Positions 42,437 to 52,200 of a stretch of 64,000 nt of DNA are shown in pieces. The notes beneath the pieces are model-generated. The model saw only the letters and a program-made list of their open reading frames with translations, did not search any database and had not been told where the DNA came from. The position numbers and the translations under genes are program-made. Origin of the DNA: Paludibacteraceae bacterium (lineage in GTDB: Bacteria; Bacteroidota; Bacteroidia; Bacteroidales; Paludibacteraceae); NCBI GenBank assembly GCA_017551025.1, contig JAFZNG010000023.1, positions 79,006-143,005 on the forward strand, written 5' to 3'. The number at the start of each line of letters is the position of its first letter. The stretch's first letter is position 1.

Positions 42437-44143
42437 TTAGAATTCGCTTTGCACAAAGTAAAATAAGATTTTACCGGTTTTGTCACAGAACAAGTCCATC
42501 AGATGCTGGTCATTACCATACTTCAAATGTACAATGCCGTCGGTGACAGACTGAAAATACATAGGGCTGTCACCCCACACATAATAACATTCACCGCGAC
42601 TATTGAACAACTGATTCTCCGCAATATAGACCTCGCCACAGGAACTCTTCGGATGATTAGCGGCTTCAGTAACTTGCTCACGAATAATACTAATCGGGAA
42701 CGGGACGAGCGCATTGACGCGCGTATAGGCATGGTCTATTGCACAGAACTCACTATAATAGCCATTATAATACTCCACAAAAGCCGTGCCGTGAGCAAAC
42801 GGGAAAGCATCTGAGTATTCGCGACTTACCACTTCTCCGTTTCGGTTGATATAGACCTTCAAACCATTCGATTTTGTCACGACAGCCAGGCCTTCGGAGA
42901 AGTCGCTCGGCTCGATGCCGAATACGGCCGGAATAACCATCTGACCGGTCTTGTCGATGAATCCCCATCTGTTTGCATTCTCGGCATTAGCAGGCATCTG
43001 CACAGCAGCCAACCCTTCATGGAAATCATGTACATTGGCGTATTTCGCCCTCACGATGACCTTGCCGTTCTTGTCAAAGAATCCCCATAGAGGCGTGGTA
43101 GTGCTACAATCGGGAAATGCCACCATATCTTCACTCATCGGATGAACCAACTCACCGGCATGCATGACGCGAGCCGTAAATATCCTACCACCATATACTT
43201 CCGGGAATAGTTCTTTTCCCGTAGGAGACACGTATTTCCATTGCTCTTTGCCTTCGCCACTATATTTACTACCGGAATATGAACTCATGAGAGCAAATCC
43301 GCCTTCTACGTATGGCGAGATATCGTTTCTCGTATATTTATCCTTTTGGAAGTTAAGCGCCCACTGTACGCGTCCTGACTTGTCGTAAATCTTATATTGT
43401 CCGTCCCAGGAATGTACCATATATCCCCCGCTAAAAGCGAAATCTTCCTGAGGTGTTCTCATGCTATTCGGGATACTGAGAGGAATTGCCCACTCGCCTT
43501 GCGTATTCAGATAGCCCAGTTTATTACTATTTGTATCCCAGACAGGCATCAGCCCATCATGAAACTCACCGGAAGTCCAATACTTGTCCAGCGTGATTCG
43601 TTTTGTTGTACTATCTCCTCGGAGAAAAAAGAAGTCCCCGAAGTTGTTTTCAGCTGACAAGATGGCAGCTACCATTCGCAGTCTGGACTGGGGATTCCAT
43701 GCTTCGTCCGCCTGAATCGTATCTCCTTTTTGGTTTGTCAGTATAAACTTCCTATACGTTGTATTAATTTGAATGTTAGTCAGGAACGGAGGCAGGATAA
43801 ATCTGCCGTACGAGGTAATCAAGCCCCAATTATTTCCCTTGCGAATCAGATAATAGTTATCAAATTTTCTAATCTCATCATATTCTATGGGAATGAGAAC
43901 ACGTTTGTTATCATCTACCACGCCGACTTTACCATTTACATTGCAAATATAGTATTGGTGATTATTCGTGTACTGTTCATCACTGTTGTAATAATGGCAT
44001 TGCCGCATAGGCGTCAGCACACCACCTTCCGGATATATGTATCGGGAATCTGTTTCGTACGATGTTTGTTGGGCTCGTACGCCGGTGGCACATGTCAGTA
44101 ATAAGGCTACTGCCAGTTGCAAAAAGAAATGTTGGTGTTTCAT
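42437..44143 (-). CDS. Secreted WG (KWG)-repeat protein
   Basis: 568 residues with signal peptide (MKHQHFFLQLAVALLLTCAT). Beta-rich WG repeats follow: KVGVVDDNKRVLIPIEYDEI, WGLITSYGRFILPPF, WGFFDKNGKVIVRAKYANVH, WGFIDKTGQMVIPAVFG. Probable beta-propeller-like binding protein outside the inner membrane. Last gene of the kinase-phosphatase operon, 46 bases after the macro-like gene. Confidence 0.88.
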   Translation of the reverse strand: MKHQHFFLQLAVALLLTCATGVRAQQTSYETDSRYIYPEGGVLTPMRQCHYYNSDEQYTNNHQYYICNVNGKVGVVDDNKRVLIPIEYDEIRKFDNYYLIRKGNNWGLITSYGRFILPPFLTNIQINTTYRKFILTNQKGDTIQADEAWNPQSRLRMVAAILSAENNFGDFFFLRGDSTTKRITLDKYWTSGEFHDGLMPVWDTNSNKLGYLNTQGEWAIPLSIPNSMRTPQEDFAFSGGYMVHSWDGQYKIYDKSGRVQWALNFQKDKYTRNDISPYVEGGFALMSSYSGSKYSGEGKEQWKYVSPTGKELFPEVYGGRIFTARVMHAGELVHPMSEDMVAFPDCSTTTPLWGFFDKNGKVIVRAKYANVHDFHEGLAAVQMPANAENANRWGFIDKTGQMVIPAVFGIEPSDFSEGLAVVTKSNGLKVYINRNGEVVSREYSDAFPFAHGTAFVEYYNGYYSEFCAIDHAYTRVNALVPFPISIIREQVTEAANHPKSSCGEVYIAENQLFNSRGECYYVWGDSPMYFQSVTDGIVHLKYGNDQHLMDLFCDKTGKILFYFVQSEF

Positions 44144-44189
44144 AGGATATTTGTGTGTTTAAAGGATTTGATGTACATGATAATTGAAA

Positions 44190-44642
44190 TTACCAATTAT
44201 CGGCACTGCGGTTGGAATCGTAGTCAAACGAGACAATGAAACGTTCGTGCTGATCATTGATGATCTGCGCAAAATCATCGGGCAGGAGGATGTTCTCCAC
44301 GTCCATCGCGTGGTAAAAGAGCGGCGCTATCTCTTTGGGCGTGAAACCCGCTATGCCGCAGCCGATACGCGTAACGAGGAAGGTCAGTTCGGGATGCTGC
44401 TTGGCGAAGGCAATAAACTCTTCTACGTACGGCGCTATCGTCTCCACGCCACCCTGCATCGTAGGGATAGCATAACTCTGTCCTTGCAGTCCCACGCCCT
44501 GCCCCCATTCGGCACCGAAATGCTCCAAGGCTATGCGTGCGGCGCCTCCTCCGTGAAAACCTGCCAGGTTACTACCGAAGACAAAGATCTCATTCGGCTT
44601 GAGCGAGGTAATAAAATCGGGTGTAAAAGCTCTCTGATACAT
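44190..44642 (-). CDS. Macro-like (ADP-ribose-binding type) protein
   Basis: 150 residues. The glycine-rich loop IFVFGSNLAGFHGGGAARIA and VTRIGCGIAGFTPKEIAPLF match the macro-domain-like family with the FGSNLxGxHGxGAA signature found in bacteria and phages. Such folds bind ADP-ribose or related nucleotides. Its position in an operon that begins with a TIR gene suggests a link to NAD-derived signals (inference). Catalytic activity is not evident. Confidence 0.68.
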   Translation of the reverse strand: MYQRAFTPDFITSLKPNEIFVFGSNLAGFHGGGAARIALEHFGAEWGQGVGLQGQSYAIPTMQGGVETIAPYVEEFIAFAKQHPELTFLVTRIGCGIAGFTPKEIAPLFYHAMDVENILLPDDFAQIINDQHERFIVSFDYDSNRSADNW

Positions 44643-44652
44643 AAATCGACAA

Positions 44653-45582
44653 CTATTTTTTATTAAACCATTGACCCATACTAAACGACATACCTAAAGC
44701 AACGCCGCCGTTATATTTAAAGAACATGCGCGAAGCGTATTTCTCACTCCAGTTGATCTCGGCGCCGAGTTCGCAGAGGAAACTATGCTGACCACCATAG
44801 AGGCTGATGTGTGCTCCCATGCCGGCATAGACCGACCATTTACCGTCCTTGGACACCGGCAGATAACCACGAACGATGGGTTCCAGGTTGAAACTAAACC
44901 TACCGGCATTGACGTAATCGAAGTTGAAATTCAACAGCGACACCTCAACGGGTTTCCAGCGGAAAGTGAACAACGATATATTGTCGCCGACGGTAGTCAA
45001 TCCATGGAAGTCAACCGTAAACCACTGAAGTCGCCAATCACCACCTACTTTATTGTAATAGTCGTTGTAGAGGCATGCATAGCCTTGACAGGTAGAAGGG
45101 GATATTGAATCGCCACCATGACCTTCGGGAGATGGTCCAACTGGATTATCCTTACCTTTCGACTTCTTTTTGTCCTTCTCTTTTTCTTTCTCTATGCGTG
45201 CCAATTCGGCTTCACGGATCTTGTTCTCACACTGCGTGATGAGTTGGTCCACATCGGGATAATTCCTCTTAGAATCCTTCTTTACAGCCCTAAGATTTTC
45301 ACGAGCCTGCTCGTATTTCTTCTGTTCTATTTGCTTCTTGGCCTCACGGTACTTTTCATCCAATTTGATCTGGAGTTCGCACTCACTTTTCATTTGTGCC
45401 ACGTCCCGATAGTTGGTGCTCTTATTGTTCAACTCCACCAATCGATTAAGATGATCCAATGCCTTCTGATATTCCCCTTGCGACATCTCAGTCTTTGCTT
45501 GGTTATACAACTGCTCTTTTCTATCTGCATAGATAGCCACCGAGAAGCATAGTAACAGCAATATGAGCAGGAATCTTCTCAT
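44653..45582 (-). CDS. TPR-like and beta-barrel exported protein
   Basis: 309 residues with signal peptide (MRRFLLILLLLCFSVAIYAD). A helical repeat region (~20-130) has LYNQAKTEMSQGEYQKALDH and IEQKKYEQARENLRAVKKDS. A Lys-rich linker follows, then ~150 residues of alternating strands (VSLLNFNFDYVNAGRFSFNL, VYAGMGAHISLYGGQHSFLC) that resemble an outer-membrane barrel. It may link inner signalling proteins to the outer membrane. Overlaps the zinc-ribbon gene by 4 bases. Confidence 0.8.
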   Translation of the reverse strand: MRRFLLILLLLCFSVAIYADRKEQLYNQAKTEMSQGEYQKALDHLNRLVELNNKSTNYRDVAQMKSECELQIKLDEKYREAKKQIEQKKYEQARENLRAVKKDSKRNYPDVDQLITQCENKIREAELARIEKEKEKDKKKSKGKDNPVGPSPEGHGGDSISPSTCQGYACLYNDYYNKVGGDWRLQWFTVDFHGLTTVGDNISLFTFRWKPVEVSLLNFNFDYVNAGRFSFNLEPIVRGYLPVSKDGKWSVYAGMGAHISLYGGQHSFLCELGAEINWSEKYASRMFFKYNGGVALGMSFSMGQWFNKK

Positions 45583-46112
45583 TTAATTTGTTGGTATAAC
45601 GAGTCGAGTTGGCTGAGTTGATCCCGGATAATTACCAGCACCGTATTCTTCGGCGAGGGATTGATGGCTATTTCTGTCTTTTCCTCGTCTTGCAAAGACT
45701 GTCGAACCGACTGAATCTTCTCGCAGTACTGCTCCGTATAGTAGGCCGATTGAGGTTCTAGGCCAAAATCAACGAAGGGCTGCTGGTTTTCATATGCCTG
45801 CATATCGCGTATATCGTGCGCAATCTCGGCGAAATACACGAAATAGTCGTCATCATCCACCTTACCGAGGTGCTCGCCGCACTTATCGCAGATCGCGTTG
45901 TACTTCGTAGTATAGTCCTCTCGCAGTTGTTCGGTATGCTGATGATGCACAATTCCTACCACAACACCACTAAGAACGAATACCACCACAAATGCAGCGA
46001 TGATATACCACATTTTACGGCTGAAGCGATCGGAGAGTTTCACCTCAGCTCCGCAGTATTCGCAGAAGCGGCTGTATCTGGCAATCTCCTTGCCACAATT
46101 GGGACATTTCAT
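45579..46112 (-). CDS. Zinc ribbon - membrane protein
   Basis: 177 residues. N-terminal zinc ribbon with CPNCGKEIARYSRFCEYCG (Cys 3, 6, 17, 20). One membrane segment (~34-54). A periplasmic helical domain (~60-177) has DDDYFVYFAEIAHDIRDMQA. Same architecture as four other proteins in this locus but a different outer domain. 13 bases after the PP2C gene. Confidence 0.85.
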   Translation of the reverse strand: MKCPNCGKEIARYSRFCEYCGAEVKLSDRFSRKMWYIIAAFVVVFVLSGVVVGIVHHQHTEQLREDYTTKYNAICDKCGEHLGKVDDDDYFVYFAEIAHDIRDMQAYENQQPFVDFGLEPQSAYYTEQYCEKIQSVRQSLQDEEKTEIAINPSPKNTVLVIIRDQLSQLDSLYQQIK

Positions 46113-46125
46113 AACTACTTATGAT

Positions 46126-47349
46126 TCATCGGCTGTTAAGGATCTGTTGCTGCTGTCGAATCGTCTCTTGCTGTTTCTCAACCAGTTCTTGCAAGGCTTG
46201 TATTTGCCGGTCTTTCTCCTGCAGGCGTTGCTGCAAGGACTCAATCGTAGGTTCTTCGTCATCTACAAAGGCCTCCATGTCGGTGGTGTCCAGAGGAAGT
46301 ACATCCTCGTGCATCGTCGTATCCGGCGAACCAATAAAAGAATCTGCCTGGCTGATAGGCACCGTCTCTATCGGGTCCTTAGGTTGCATATACGAACGGA
46401 AGAAGTAATACAAGCCGCCTAGGCATAGCAAGATAGCCAGCATGATAGCCACTATATACCACACGGTACTGCGGCCGTACCACGGTTGCTTGGATGCCGT
46501 TGCTTGTGCGGCAGGCATGGGGTGGACAGGCCGCACGGTCGGCTGTGCGGGCGTCGGTGGTACGGGGGCTTGAGCGGGTGCCGGTTCGGCAGCCTGGTAT
46601 TCTACCAGTACGACCGTAATATTATCCTTACCGCCGGCAGCATTGGCCGCATCGATGAGTTGTTGTGCTTTCTCGCGCAGCGAGGCCGTCTGCTCGAGTA
46701 CGGCAATGATCTGCTTGCTGGTAACGAGGTCGGTCAGGCCATCGGAACAGAAGAGCAGTATCGAATTGGGCAGCAGGGGAAATTCGGTCGCCTCGAGGAA
46801 GTCACGGTCGGCCACCTCATGCATAGCGGAACCTACGTCCCGACTGATCACATTGCGCTGGGGATGATTCATCGCCTGCTCTTCGGTCAGGTCACCCATT
46901 TCCTCGCGATAACCTACGAGCGAATGATCGTGCGACAGCTTCGTCAACTGATGATGGCGGAACTGGTATAGGCGGGTATCGCCCACGTGGACCATATCGA
47001 TCACTTTACGACCGGCATCGATGACAGCAGATGTTAATACGCAGCTCATCTCAGAACGTTTCTCGTCAGCCTGACGCTGGGTAAAAATAGCATTGTTGGC
47101 ACTTACCACGGCCTGCTTGAGCAGTTCGAGGCGCTCACCATTGCGGAACTCGCGCATATAGCGCGGTATCTCCGTTTGGGCGATCCGGGCAGCCACTTCG
47201 CCCCCTTCGTACCCTCCTACTCCATCAATGGCGATGGCGAGGATAGTATGGTTGTCGAGTTGCTCGGCTACGAAGGCATCTTCGTTGTTGGTGCGCTGAC
47301 GGCCCATATCGGTCTGGCCGTAGAAATGAATAGTAGCAGGCGTTTTCAT
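46126..47349 (-). CDS. PP2C-type Ser/Thr phosphatase with membrane anchor
   Basis: 407 residues. Catalytic PP2C domain (~1-252) with all metal/core motifs: N22-E23-D24, DGVGG (42-46), VGDTR (122-126), SDGLTD (202-207), GGKDN (239-243). Then a Pro-rich linker, a membrane segment (~297-317) and a periplasmic tail ending in a coiled coil (PTIESLQQRLQEKDRQIQAL). Resembles PstP topology. It presumably reverses phosphorylation by the kinase at 54258-55544. Overlaps the upstream gene by 4 bases. Confidence 0.95.
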   Translation of the reverse strand: MKTPATIHFYGQTDMGRQRTNNEDAFVAEQLDNHTILAIAIDGVGGYEGGEVAARIAQTEIPRYMREFRNGERLELLKQAVVSANNAIFTQRQADEKRSEMSCVLTSAVIDAGRKVIDMVHVGDTRLYQFRHHQLTKLSHDHSLVGYREEMGDLTEEQAMNHPQRNVISRDVGSAMHEVADRDFLEATEFPLLPNSILLFCSDGLTDLVTSKQIIAVLEQTASLREKAQQLIDAANAAGGKDNITVVLVEYQAAEPAPAQAPVPPTPAQPTVRPVHPMPAAQATASKQPWYGRSTVWYIVAIMLAILLCLGGLYYFFRSYMQPKDPIETVPISQADSFIGSPDTTMHEDVLPLDTTDMEAFVDDEEPTIESLQQRLQEKDRQIQALQELVEKQQETIRQQQQILNSR

Positions 47350-48350
47350 ACTAAATCAGGATTAGCGTTAAACTCTACACTCACCGTATCGTTGAGGAAT
47401 ATCTTAGAATTCTTTTTAGGCAGCATGATCCACTGCGGTGCACCACCCGAGCTGAGCGGTACTTCGCGCGAGTTGAGTCGCGTCTTGGCATACGCTGCCA
47501 GCGAGAAGGTCTGGGTAGCTTGATCGTATTTGATCTGTACGTGCGACACGCTGACAGCATCGCTCTCGATACGCAGGATATTGCGTGTCTGGCGTGTCTC
47601 GGCGCTACCGGAGATATCAATATAGGTGTCCATCATCTCATATACGTTGTAGCCTCCGTTCGCCGCAGCCCATCTAAGTTCAGCCCATCCCTTACGCTCG
47701 GCCTCCGACTTCATGGAGATACGAGAGGAGTCCTCGTTGAGCGACTTGTCGAACGGGAAGGTATACGAGCCTTCGCTTAGGATTTCCATACCGAGCAGGG
47801 CATCCATATTGATGTTATTGTCGTTGGTATTGGAGTTCTGGCACTTCACGGAGAGGTGTACATTGGCTTCTGTACGCATGTTGCCGCGCTGTGCACGGAA
47901 GATATCGAAGGTCGTCAGACTACCGGTCGTAACGATTTCGCCTTGCTTGATAAAGTCTTCTTTACCCTCGACATTGGTACCTATCTGGCATGCCGAGAAC
48001 TGGAAGAACCAGTACGTAGCCGGAGGAGCGTAATTGACGCCTGCGGAATAGTCCTTCGCCTTGCGCCGTATAACGCCGTAGAAGGCAGCCACCACTTCCG
48101 GCAGCACGAAGGGCAGCGACTCCTTGGTGCGGTTATAATCATCCGGATGCATCAGGATGTTGAACGACATAGGATATAACAAGCGTTTGCCCACCGACAG
48201 TTCTTCGATCCGGTCCTCGAAGTGCGCCACCAGTTCGTGGAGCAACACCTGGTTGGTTATCTTGGAGCCGGTCGGCTTTTGGGGTTGGTTATCTTGCTCT
48301 ACAGCACCCAGCGAGAGTGCTTTCTTTAGTGCCTCAAATACTTTACTCAT
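47346..48350 (-). CDS. FHA-like partner protein (FhaA-like architecture)
   Basis: 334 residues, no membrane segment. The N-terminal ~130 residues (VLLHELVAHFEDRIEELSVG, then LLYPMSFNILMHPDDYNRTK) recall the DUF3662/FhaA N-terminal domain. The C-terminal ~80 (IESDAVSVSHVQIKYD, then TRLNSREVPLSSGG and IFLNDTVSVEF) follow the FHA pattern with an S-x-x-H element. Gene lies between the FHA gene and PP2C. If right, it is a second phosphothreonine reader. Assignment is by pattern only. Confidence 0.6.
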   Translation of the reverse strand: MSKVFEALKKALSLGAVEQDNQPQKPTGSKITNQVLLHELVAHFEDRIEELSVGKRLLYPMSFNILMHPDDYNRTKESLPFVLPEVVAAFYGVIRRKAKDYSAGVNYAPPATYWFFQFSACQIGTNVEGKEDFIKQGEIVTTGSLTTFDIFRAQRGNMRTEANVHLSVKCQNSNTNDNNINMDALLGMEILSEGSYTFPFDKSLNEDSSRISMKSEAERKGWAELRWAAANGGYNVYEMMDTYIDISGSAETRQTRNILRIESDAVSVSHVQIKYDQATQTFSLAAYAKTRLNSREVPLSSGGAPQWIMLPKKNSKIFLNDTVSVEFNANPDLV

Positions 48351-48353
48351 AGC

Positions 48354-49223
48354 TTATTGAATTTCTGAATACTGTAACACTACTGCCTTGCCCAGTTCGA
48401 TCAGGTCGCCATCCTGAAGCGGCACTTTGATCTGGGGGTTATCACATTCTATTTTCTGTTCACCACGGAAGATACGTGTCCGCTTACCCATGAGTCGCGT
48501 GCCGTCGAGCTCTACCTGGAGATAGAAGCCGAACTGGTTCGAGAAACCGATATGGGCATGCATACGGCTGACGAATTTATTCTTGTCCACCATTGGCGAA
48601 TTAGGATCGCTATCGATGGCGATATGGTTCTCGCGATAGCCGGTAGGCACTTGCGGTGTACGGCCCGCACCGATATTATAAGCCTTGATACCCCGCGTAT
48701 GCATTTCTTCAGTAGAGAGGATATATTCCGGTTGTATGAGGCTTCCGGCATCGCCGAAGATGCGAATAGTGGCTTTGCGCGAAACCACTTGTGGAGCGGC
48801 TTGTTGAGGTGCTTCTACCAGCAAGTACAGTTTTCCGCTATCGCCGATCGGCGTGGCGCGATCCGCAGCATCGGGTGCTCCGATACGGAGTTCGATAGCC
48901 CGGAAACAGCAGCCGCACTCGTTAGCCATTGCATCTTCCAGTTGTGCGCGATAGGCCGGAGTATTGTATACATTGAAGGTCAGTTGGTCGGTATCTATCC
49001 AGACGATCAACTTCTGTTCAGCCGCTGCCTTGGTGTCCGGCAGGAGTTCTTCCAAGGTAGCAACCACGGAACGGGTCAGGCGTTGCTTATCCTCTATCTT
49101 AGCCGACACCTCGTCCGTAGCGGCTGCAGCGTCGGTAGTGGCGGTAGGGGTCTCCGAGAAGAAGTCCGCCACGCGGTGTGTGAATGCGTCGAACCAGGAC
49201 GCGTTGGTTGATGGGTTTGCCAT
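48354..49223 (-). CDS. FHA domain protein
   Basis: 289 residues, cytosolic. The C-terminal FHA domain (~182-289) has YNIGAGRTPQVP, IAIDSDPNSPMV and VSRMHAHIGFSNQ (the S-R-x-H phosphothreonine-binding core), then DGDLIELGKAVVLQYSE. The N-terminal ~150 residues (LIVWIDTDQLTFNVYNTPAY) form another domain, possibly FhaA-N-like. Expected to bind phosphorylated partners of the kinase. 23 bases after the SEDS-PBP gene, 3 bases before the next. Confidence 0.9.
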   Translation of the reverse strand: MANPSTNASWFDAFTHRVADFFSETPTATTDAAAATDEVSAKIEDKQRLTRSVVATLEELLPDTKAAAEQKLIVWIDTDQLTFNVYNTPAYRAQLEDAMANECGCCFRAIELRIGAPDAADRATPIGDSGKLYLLVEAPQQAAPQVVSRKATIRIFGDAGSLIQPEYILSTEEMHTRGIKAYNIGAGRTPQVPTGYRENHIAIDSDPNSPMVDKNKFVSRMHAHIGFSNQFGFYLQVELDGTRLMGKRTRIFRGEQKIECDNPQIKVPLQDGDLIELGKAVVLQYSEIQ

Positions 49224-49246
49224 AGTATCGTTGAACTGTTAGTTTT

Positions 49247-52200
49247 CTATTTGTGTGAGTTAATATATCCGTTTTGATAGAGCGCCTCCAGTACCACGGA
49301 ATTGGTAAAACGAACCGCCGCTCCGGAACCCGAGGCACGTTCCATACGAACGCAGACTGCCAAGGCATGTTTTCCGGCCGTAGGTTTTACGAAGAACATA
49401 TACCATCCGTCGTTCTTCTTCTCTACCTCATCATGAACGATTTCCTTGTTTGCTCGCTTACTGAAGTACCTCTTCTGCCTAGCGATACGATACCGCTCCG
49501 GTGTACCGGTCTTGCCTCCTACAATAGCGGGGAGCGAGACACCATTTCGCGATTTCTGGTTGGCTGCCTCTGCTACCATATATTCCGTCAGTATGTCTGC
49601 CGTAGCAGGTGTTAACAAGGATATCTTTCCCTCCAAACGAAGTGATTTCGCATAGTCGTTCGTCGGCATGACATACTGGGTATGAGGCATCGTGCCATGA
49701 TTGACAATCGCCGAAGCCACACGGGCCATATTTAGTGGCGAGGCTTGCAATTCAAAGTGCTTATATCCTTGTCCCCAGGCCCAACGCCACTCTCCTTCGT
49801 TCATGTACTTATGTTCGTTTTTCTGCTTGCGCCTTGCATATTTCGCTAGGGCCGGTCGTTGATTCTGGCGAATCTTACCTTGGAAATCACGATGAATATA
49901 CGGACTGACTTGATTCGTAAAATAATACGGCACTATGCCACCAATACTAACGCCCGTAGCCTCATACACGCTATCCAGTGCCCAATATAGGTCATTATCA
50001 TTCACCAGGTTGATAAAATAGCAGTTGGACGACCGCACAATAGCATCCCGCATTGTTACATTATATCCGTGAGGTTCCATAGGACGTCTCTCAATAGCAT
50101 CTTCCGCAGTTACCAGATACGTCATTTCAGAAGCCGAGCGTCCAAGTTGCTGCAAGCCTGCCATAGCCGACATCACTTTTGCCGTAGAACCCGGATAGGT
50201 CTGATAGGTCGTTCCTAAGTCTCGATCGACATAGGCGTGCCACGTCTTACTGCGCAAGTTGTCGGAATAGGTTTTATATCCGGCATCCTGTTCATCCTTA
50301 ATGCGGCCGTAATCTACAGCCGGATAATTGGCGGATGTCAGCAGGTCGCCATTCTCGGCATCCAGCACGACGACAGAGATACGCAACAGGCGATTGTCTT
50401 TGAGTTTAGGATCACGTTGTACCCCTTGTTGCATCCGTTCCTGCATATCGACCTGCAACCGGGCATCCAGCGTCAGATGCAAGTCAAACTTTCCATTCAC
50501 AACGGCTTCGTTATGTTTGCGTAGCGGACGGCCGTTGACGCCGGTCTTCAGGTAATCGACTAGTTCGTGGTTGTCGCGAACGCGATAACGAATCGTCGTA
50601 TCACGCAGGCATGAACGGGTATAACGGGAATCGGCATGTACCTTCTCGCTGGTGAGGTAAACAATCGGGGTCGGATTGCCTTTGCGATCGTGGAGATTGT
50701 CGTAGTCGCGCAGATACGATTGGTGTTGTGCCTCAGCCATGTAGCCTACGGGGTTGTTCTCGTCGTAGGTGAATAAGATGCCCGAATTCTGGTCACCCAC
50801 CATGAAGAAGAGTTGTTCACCGAAGGGATAGAAACGACGCGTATGGGTCGTAGCGATACTGTCGATGGTAGCGGGGTTGAGACCGCTAAGTTGGAGCAGT
50901 TTCTGATAATCGGCCGCGTCTTTGGTGAGGCGAGTGCGATCGCTGGTAGCCAGCAGCAGACCGTTACGGTCGTAGATATTACCCGCCCACATTTCTTTTG
51001 TTATCAACGCGATACGCGGGTTGTACTCTATCGTAGGCATACCTTCGCGATTCAGCACGTAGGCCGGACGAACCAGTGTTCGGTTGCGCTGCCAGAAAGC
51101 ATAATACTGCCATACGCCCAGCGTAAAGAGCATCATAATAACGAACACCCATGTCACGATAGCTATCGGGAAGTTGTAACCTCCTATCACGCGATGCTTG
51201 ATCGCAGCCTGCGGTGTATTCTGCTCGGTACGGGTATGCGCCGACATCGAGAGTACGATACCTAGTGCCGCCAGGTTGAGAATCATACTGACGCGGCCGT
51301 AACTCAGTAGCGGTACGGCAATACCCGTCAGCGGTATCATACCCGATCCGCCTAGGGCGATGATAAAGAACTGCACGCCGGTGACGATCGCTACACCCAT
51401 ACAGAAGTAGAAGGCAAACGGATGCCCTACCTTGTAACCCACGACGACCATACGGCGCAACATCACACCTAGTACCAGCGCCACAAACAACAAGCCTAAC
51501 CAGCCCAGTTGTTCGCCGATACTGGAGAGTATCATATCGGTATGGAAGGCCGGCACAAAACTGGGATTACCTTGTCCCAAGCCCTGCCCCGTCATACCGC
51601 CCGTAGCCATTGCCCATAGACCATTGACTACCTGGGTATTCATTACGGGACGCGCCTCTCGGCCCTCATACTGTTCGTCCAGGAATCCCCAGGTATTGAC
51701 GCACATATCTGTACGCTGCTCGAAGCGCTCCGCCACCGAGGTCTCGCGCAATCCGGGTATCCCGTGCATCACCTGTCCGCCGAAGACGAAAAGGAAGATG
51801 AGCAGATTCATCACAATAGCGGTCTCAAAGAACTGCTTATGCCATGCAATACCCATCAGTATCCAGGCTACGAACCAGAGCAGCGCAAAGAACAGCGCCA
51901 AGCGAGCACCTACGTGGAAACCTATCAAGATACAGGCGCCAAAGGACAGCACGCCATAGATGAGCATAGCGAAGTCGCAGGTAAAGATACGCCGCCACTT
52001 ATCGTCTTCGGTGAGGTGGTCGAGGTTGACCTTGGATTTCACGAGGGAATATAGCAGCACAAACGTCACGCCGATCACCAGTCCAGGCCCCATATCGCCA
52101 AGGATAGCATACATACCCATCAGGGTCAGCAGACCAATCAGCACCCACGACATGGTCTTGACCTTGCTCCATATCTTGAGGCGGTTAGGCTGACTGTACG